Assembly: GCF_029510815.1 (NCBI RefSeq)
Contig: NZ_CP120360.1
Location: 2,790,001 to 2,854,000 of the forward strand
Direction: 5' to 3'
Source of the DNA: Janibacter sp. DB-40
Lineage (GTDB): Bacteria; Actinomycetota; Actinomycetes; Actinomycetales; Dermatophilaceae
DNA: 64,000 nucleotides
The number at the start of each line of letters is the position of its first letter. The stretch's first letter is position 1. Below are positions 59,831-64,000 of the stretch, piece after piece. Both the position numbers and the translations under genes were made by a program. Under the pieces are notes generated by a model. The model ran no database searches. It saw only the letters and a program-made list of their open reading frames with translations, and had not been told where the DNA came from.

Positions 59831-59861
59831 GCTCGCCCTCCTTCCATGTCCACGACGGCCA

Positions 59862-60809
59862 TCAGAACGTGATGCGTGCGGTCTTGCGGAGCCACACGCC
59901 TCCGATGGCGAACATCACGAGCGACAGGGCGAGCAGCCCGTAGCCGAGGAGGCTCTGCGTGAACGGAGCCAGGTACTCGGGGTTGGTGAGCCAGAGGAAG
60001 CCGGCGATGCCGACCGGCAGCGCCATGAGGACGTAGACGGACATCTTCCCCTCTGCCGCCAAGACCTTGACCTGACGGCGGATCTGGTTGCGCTCACGGA
60101 TGGTGTGACCGACGCCGTCGAGCACGTCGGCGAGGTTGCCGCCCACCTCACGATTGATGACGATCGCTTGCATGACCCAGTTGAAGTCCTCGCTGCCCAT
60201 GCGCTCGGCGGTCTCGTCGAGGGCCTCGTTGAGCGGGCGGCCGACTCTCGTCTCGTTGATGATGCGGGCGAACTCGGTGGAGGTCGGCTCCTCGGCCTCG
60301 GTGGCGACGGACGCCAGGGCCTGCAGGAGGCTGTGACCCGCCCGCAGGCTGGATGCCATGAGCTGGAGGGAGTCGTCGAGCTGCTCGGCGAACGCGACCC
60401 GACGCCGGCTCGCCAGGACGCGTAGTGCGATCTTGGCGACGAGGGGGGCCGCCGCGGCCAGCGGGAGGGCGAGCAGCGGACCCGCCAGGAGCAGGCCGAT
60501 CGTGGCGGCGACCAGGGCGCCGATGCCCACCAGGAAGGCGAAGTCCTGGACTCGCGTGGTCAGGCCGGCGTTGTCCAGGGCAGCAGCGATGCTGTTGTCG
60601 GCACCGCGACGGCGAAGGATCGTGTCGACGAGCCTCGTCGCCGTGTCGGTGGCACCGGTCAGGGCACTGGGGCGCGCGTCCTGCGGACGACGTCGGTCCC
60701 TGGGCAGGCGTGCCGGCCCGGGACTGAGCAGCAGGTAGGTCAGCACGAGGAGCGCGAGGGCGAGGGCGATCACACCCGGCCCGGCGCCGGACGTCAGGAC
60801 CCGGGTCAC
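59862..60809 (-). CDS. tadB: Tad secretion inner-membrane protein TadB
   Basis: A 315-residue F-domain protein: one N-terminal helix, a helix pair near 90-130 and the core FAEQLDDSLQLMASSLRAGH (about 140-159), with VINREVGGNLADVLDGVG further on. Two C-terminal helices close the protein. It starts at a GTG overlapping the tadA stop (GTGA) and is followed 31 bp later by tadC. Confidence 0.9.
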   Translation of the reverse strand: MTRVLTSGAGPGVIALALALLVLTYLLLSPGPARLPRDRRRPQDARPSALTGATDTATRLVDTILRRRGADNSIAAALDNAGLTTRVQDFAFLVGIGALVAATIGLLLAGPLLALPLAAAAPLVAKIALRVLASRRRVAFAEQLDDSLQLMASSLRAGHSLLQALASVATEAEEPTSTEFARIINETRVGRPLNEALDETAERMGSEDFNWVMQAIVINREVGGNLADVLDGVGHTIRERNQIRRQVKVLAAEGKMSVYVLMALPVGIAGFLWLTNPEYLAPFTQSLLGYGLLALSLVMFAIGGVWLRKTARITF

Positions 60810-62407
60810 CGGTACGCACCGCTCTGGGGTGCACCGAAGACGCTCGGCGACAGGGTGATGCCCAGGTCGGCGAAGCGGTCGGTGAAGGTGGGTCGGATCC
60901 CGGTCGGCTCCGGCTTGCCGAGGAACCTGCCGGAGGCGTCCACGCCGGCCGAGTAGTCGAAGAGGAAGGCGTCCTGCAGGGTGACGGTCTGCCCTTCCAT
61001 GCCCTGCAGCTCGGTGACCGCGGTGACTCGACGGGTGCCGTCGCGCAGACGGGTCAGCTGGACGATCACGTCGACCGCGGAGGCGATCTGCTCGCGGATC
61101 GCGCGCAGCGGCAGGTCCATGCCGGCCATGAGTACGAGGGTCTCCAGACGCGCGACGGCGTCACGCGGTGAGTTCGCGTGCACGGTCGACAGCGAGCCGT
61201 CATGGCCCGTGTTCATCGCCTGCAGCATGTCCAGGGTCTCCCCGCCGCGGACCTCGCCGACGACGATGCGGTCGGGGCGCATGCGCAGCGAGTTGCGCAC
61301 CAGCTCGCGGATGCTGATCTCGCCCTTGCCCTCGATGTTGGACGGGCGGCTCTCCAGGCGCACGATGTGCTCCTGCTGCAGCTGCAGCTCCACCGCGTCC
61401 TCGATCGTGACGATCCGCTCCCCCTCGGGGATGAAGGAGGAGAGCACGTTCAGCAGGGTGGTCTTCCCCGTCCCGGTGCCACCGGAGACGATGATGTTCA
61501 GCCGTGCCTCGACGCAGGCCTGGAGCAGTTCTGCCATCTCGGGGCTGATCGTGCCGAACCCGATGAGGTCGTTGACCTTGAAGGGATCCTTGGCGAACTT
61601 GCGGATCGTCAGCGTCGAGCCGCTGAAGGCCAGCGGTGGGATGACCGCGTTGACGCGGGAACCGTCGGCCAGGCGTGCGTCGACCAACGGGGAGGACTCG
61701 TCGATGCGGCGACCGACCCGGGAGACGATGCGTTCGATCACCCGCCGCAGCTGCTCCTCGGAGGTGAACCGTGCATCGCTGCGGGTGAGCTTGCCCTGGT
61801 GCTCGACGTAGACCATCTCGGGGCCGTTGACCATGATCTCGGTGACCTCCGGGTCGTCGAGCAGCCGCTGCAGGGGGCCGTGGCCGAGGACGTCGTCCTG
61901 CACCTCCCGGATCAGTCTGCGGCGCTCGTCGCCGGAGAGGGGCACCTTCTCCTCCTCCACGACGTGGTTCAGCTCGGTGCGCACGATGTGGTGGAGCTGG
62001 TCCTCGTCCAACGAGGGGTCGTTGAGTCGGGCGCCGATCCGCTCGAAGAGGGTCGTGGTGGCGCGGTCCTTCAGCTTGGTCAGGGCATCGCTGCCCGTCG
62101 TGACGGTGGCCGGTGGTGTGCGGGGAGATGTCCCCGGAGACGTCTTCCGCGGCGAGGTGGGCGGGGTCGTCGTCCGGGCTCTCGCGTCCGCCGCGGGTGC
62201 CTTCGCGGGCTGGGTCTGCGTCTTCACCGGCGACGTCGCCGGGGGCGGCACGGGGGGCGGGACGCTCTCGCTTCCGCTCGCGCTCGACGGGCTCGGGGCA
62301 ACAGGCGGGGTCCCGGGGCGCTGCGGAGACGCGACGGGGTCCTGGCCAGCAGGACGGCCGCCGCCCTGCTGGTCGCGCATTGCCTGCAGGCGTTCGGACA
62401 GGTTCAT
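60806..62407 (-). CDS. tadA: Tad secretion ATPase TadA/CpaF
   Basis: A 533-residue hexameric ATPase. The N-terminal 110 residues are a Pro/Thr/Ser-rich, disordered extension not usual in the family core. Then come LGHGPLQRLLDDPEVTEIMV (about 172-191), Walker A SGGTGTGKTTLLN (about 304-316), the Asp box ERIVTIEDAVELQ, Walker B DRIVVGEVRGGE and the His box TGHDGSLSTVHAN. It powers pilus assembly. ATG 62407 overlaps the tadZ stop (ATGA). Length beyond the usual 430-450 residues comes from the N-terminal extension. Confidence 0.93.
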   Translation of the reverse strand: MNLSERLQAMRDQQGGGRPAGQDPVASPQRPGTPPVAPSPSSASGSESVPPPVPPPATSPVKTQTQPAKAPAADARARTTTPPTSPRKTSPGTSPRTPPATVTTGSDALTKLKDRATTTLFERIGARLNDPSLDEDQLHHIVRTELNHVVEEEKVPLSGDERRRLIREVQDDVLGHGPLQRLLDDPEVTEIMVNGPEMVYVEHQGKLTRSDARFTSEEQLRRVIERIVSRVGRRIDESSPLVDARLADGSRVNAVIPPLAFSGSTLTIRKFAKDPFKVNDLIGFGTISPEMAELLQACVEARLNIIVSGGTGTGKTTLLNVLSSFIPEGERIVTIEDAVELQLQQEHIVRLESRPSNIEGKGEISIRELVRNSLRMRPDRIVVGEVRGGETLDMLQAMNTGHDGSLSTVHANSPRDAVARLETLVLMAGMDLPLRAIREQIASAVDVIVQLTRLRDGTRRVTAVTELQGMEGQTVTLQDAFLFDYSAGVDASGRFLGKPEPTGIRPTFTDRFADLGITLSPSVFGAPQSGAYR

Positions 62408-63615
62408 CGTCCTCTCCTTCGTCCGTGACGGGGCGGGCGTGAGTCGGGGTCCGGCTGCGCGATGACGGTCTCGGGGATCGTGAGTCGCTCGACCAGACGT
62501 CGTAACCCTTTCGTCACCGGGTCGCGGCCCCCCGACTGCAGGAGCGGCACCCCCTTGTTGGTGGCGACCCGGGTGGCGGGCGATACGGGCAGCCGGAGGT
62601 CGACCTTGGTGCCGATGGTGGCTTCCACGTCCGCGACCGACAGCCCCCCGCGCTTGTCGGCGAAGTTGACGACGACGTGCCGGGCGGGGGTGAGCATCCC
62701 GAGCTCTGCCAGCGTGTCCAGCTCCTTGCGCAGGCCGCGCACGCCCGGCACGTCCATGCTGGTCAGCAGGACGTGGTCGGTGGTGCGGTCCAGCGCGGCG
62801 AGGGTGTGCTCGGACAGGCCCGGGGCGGTGTCGACGACGACGTAGCGGAACTCGAGAGCGAGCATCTGCAGCAGCTGCGAGACGTCCTCACTGGTGATCG
62901 TGTCGGCCGCGGCGGGCGAGGGCGGTCCGCAGATGACGTGCAGGCCCGTCTCGTGGAGGGTCAGGAAGGTCTTGAGGACCATGGAGTCGCGTGCCGCCGA
63001 GCCGTGGACGACGTCGGCCAGGGTGAATTCCGGGGCCAGGTCTAACGCGGTGGCGACATCGCCGAACTGTGCGTCGAGATCGACGAGGACGGTGGAGTTG
63101 GGGGCGGTGCGCGCCAGGCCGACGGCCAGGTTGGTGGCCACGGTGGTCTTGCCCACACCCCCCTTGGGGGAGAGCACGCCGATCACCCGTCCCGTCGCCG
63201 GAAGGTCGTCCGAGCTCGGGGGCGCGACGGTCTGCGCGAGTGCCTGCGCGGCGAGCGAGGCCCGGTCGAGGACGGACTGGACCTCGGCGATGTCGGCCTG
63301 CGGGTGGTAGATGTCGCGGACGCCGGCGCGCATGGCAGCCAGCCCGAGATCCGGACCGTGCTCGGCGACCAGGACCACGGCGATCTGCGGGCACTGCTCG
63401 TCCAGCAGCGTCGCCAAGTCGAGGGCGTGCTCCTCGGCCAGCTCGGTGTCCAGCACCACCACGTCCGGTGCGGGGGCACCGTCGAGCAGTGCGAAGAGCT
63501 GGGCCGGGTTGCTCGGCAGGGGCGCCGGAGGCAGGGCGACGAACGCTCCCCCGGTCGCGGCGCGGAACCGGGCCTCCAGATCCGCGGAGGCGGTGGCCAG
63601 TGCGATGCGGGTCAT
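62404..63615 (-). CDS. tadZ: TadZ/CpaE-like pilus localisation ATPase
   Basis: A 403-residue protein: a receiver-like N-terminal domain (about 1-130, with DVVVLDTELAEEHALDLATL; the phospho-acceptor region is atypical) and a MinD/ParA domain whose Walker A reads VLSPKGGVGKTTVATNLAVG (about 145-164), followed by VLVDLDAQFGDVATAL. The C-terminus is Arg-rich (PPRHGRRRGR), possibly a DNA- or membrane-contact tail. It places the Tad machine in the cell. ATG 63615 overlaps the cpaB stop (ATGA). Confidence 0.88.
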   Translation of the reverse strand: MTRIALATASADLEARFRAATGGAFVALPPAPLPSNPAQLFALLDGAPAPDVVVLDTELAEEHALDLATLLDEQCPQIAVVLVAEHGPDLGLAAMRAGVRDIYHPQADIAEVQSVLDRASLAAQALAQTVAPPSSDDLPATGRVIGVLSPKGGVGKTTVATNLAVGLARTAPNSTVLVDLDAQFGDVATALDLAPEFTLADVVHGSAARDSMVLKTFLTLHETGLHVICGPPSPAAADTITSEDVSQLLQMLALEFRYVVVDTAPGLSEHTLAALDRTTDHVLLTSMDVPGVRGLRKELDTLAELGMLTPARHVVVNFADKRGGLSVADVEATIGTKVDLRLPVSPATRVATNKGVPLLQSGGRDPVTKGLRRLVERLTIPETVIAQPDPDSRPPRHGRRRGR

Positions 63616-64000
63616 TGGCCCAGGTTCTCCCGCGTCACGGTACGAGCGCCGCTGGCATCGGCCTTCGCGCCCTCCAGCGAGAGCCAGATGCGCTCGTACT
63701 CGGCCGCGTAGACGACCTTCTCCGCCGCCGGAGCGTCGAGTGCCAGCGTGACCATGATGGTCTCGGCCGGCGGTGCGGCAGCCGCGGGCTCGGCGGCCGG
63801 CTCGGCGGCCGGGTCAGCCGGCGGGGCCACCCCGCCCTGGACCCTGGTCACGAGCACGTTGTGGTCCATGAGGGAGGTCTTGCCATCCTGGGCCTCACCC
63901 TCGAGCGAGACGAAGATGCCCACCTTCTCACCCGCGCGCAGATGGCCACCGATCACACGGGTGCGGTCCAACCGGACGGTGATCTGGTGCGACCCGGCGG
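63612..64000 (-). CDS. cpaB: CpaB/RcpC-like pilus assembly protein (5' part outside window)
   Basis: The frame is open to the window edge, so only the C-terminal 129 or so residues are seen. The stretch TRVIGGHLRAGEKVGIFVS is the conserved CpaB segment; a Pro/Ala/Glu-rich region (about 30 residues) and a final VTLALDAPAAEKVVYAAEYE domain follow. CpaB lines the periplasmic part of the Tad apparatus. Its stop overlaps the tadZ ATG. No signal peptide can be judged. The AAEPAAEPAAA linker is a low-complexity repeat. Confidence 0.78.
   Translation of the reverse strand, partial: AGSHQITVRLDRTRVIGGHLRAGEKVGIFVSLEGEAQDGKTSLMDHNVLVTRVQGGVAPPADPAAEPAAEPAAAAPPAETIMVTLALDAPAAEKVVYAAEYERIWLSLEGAKADASGARTVTRENLGQ

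Overview
The window is high-GC actinobacterial DNA. Many GTG and TTG starts, 4-bp ATGA/GTGA start-stop overlaps, a Tad pilus locus, an MmpL exporter, a BlaI/M56 pair, BsaP and a bd oxidase with CydDC all fit this. The style suggests the Intrasporangiaceae, perhaps near Janibacter, but that is an impression and was not computed.

Layout. 0-5.5 kb: a large membrane patatin-like lipase, a tRNA-Gly(CCC) and a long fadE-type acyl-CoA dehydrogenase ending in a perfect 40-bp palindrome. 5.5-25.6 kb: a surface-glycan island with a Wzz-like copolymerase, a Wzy/WaaL-like membrane protein, five glycosyltransferases, two methyltransferases, an asparagine-synthase homologue, a NadE-like ATP pyrophosphatase, an APH-fold kinase, an ABC exporter and a CatB-type acetyltransferase. 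It also carries an acyl-loading kit: an AMP-forming ligase, a normal ACP, an AcpS-type phosphopantetheinyl transferase, and a second ACP-like protein whose attachment serine is replaced by proline. Two secreted lipoproteins (a beta-helix protein and a PQQ-type sugar dehydrogenase) sit in the middle. The island is bounded on both sides by long GC-rich palindromes.

25.7-41.3 kb: a CopD-CtaG copper/oxidase-assembly fusion with a divergent MarR regulator, a branched-chain 2-oxoacid dehydrogenase operon (E1alpha-E1beta-E2), an AbiEi-DUF559 protein, hisC, a small holin-like membrane protein, a substrate-binding/VWA protein, an MFS exporter, a BlaI/M56 pair and an AIM24 protein. 41.4-47.3 kb: the cydABDC operon, in which cydC is broken by a one-base shift in a run of G. 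47.3-54.8 kb: an L,D-transpeptidase lipoprotein, BsaP, an FMN reductase, a TetR-MmpL pair, a PanE-like reductase and a low-molecular-weight tyrosine phosphatase. 54.8-58.9 kb: a lipoprotein, then purB overlapping the biotin transporter genes bioYMN. 58.9-64 kb: tadC, tadB, tadA, tadZ and a partial cpaB on the minus strand.

Two sequence-level signals cut across the genes. A 22-bp imperfect palindrome (core AACTGCTTAGGCTCC), usually in tandem with a period near 42 bp, fills the intergenic spaces at 28.6, 32.6, 33.8, 35.1, 49.8 and 50.6 kb, and in two cases supplies the stop codon of the gene it touches. The nonamer CGAAGGGGG (either strand) is strongly over-represented from 25.7 kb on but was not found inside the glycan island, which suggests the island was acquired by transfer.
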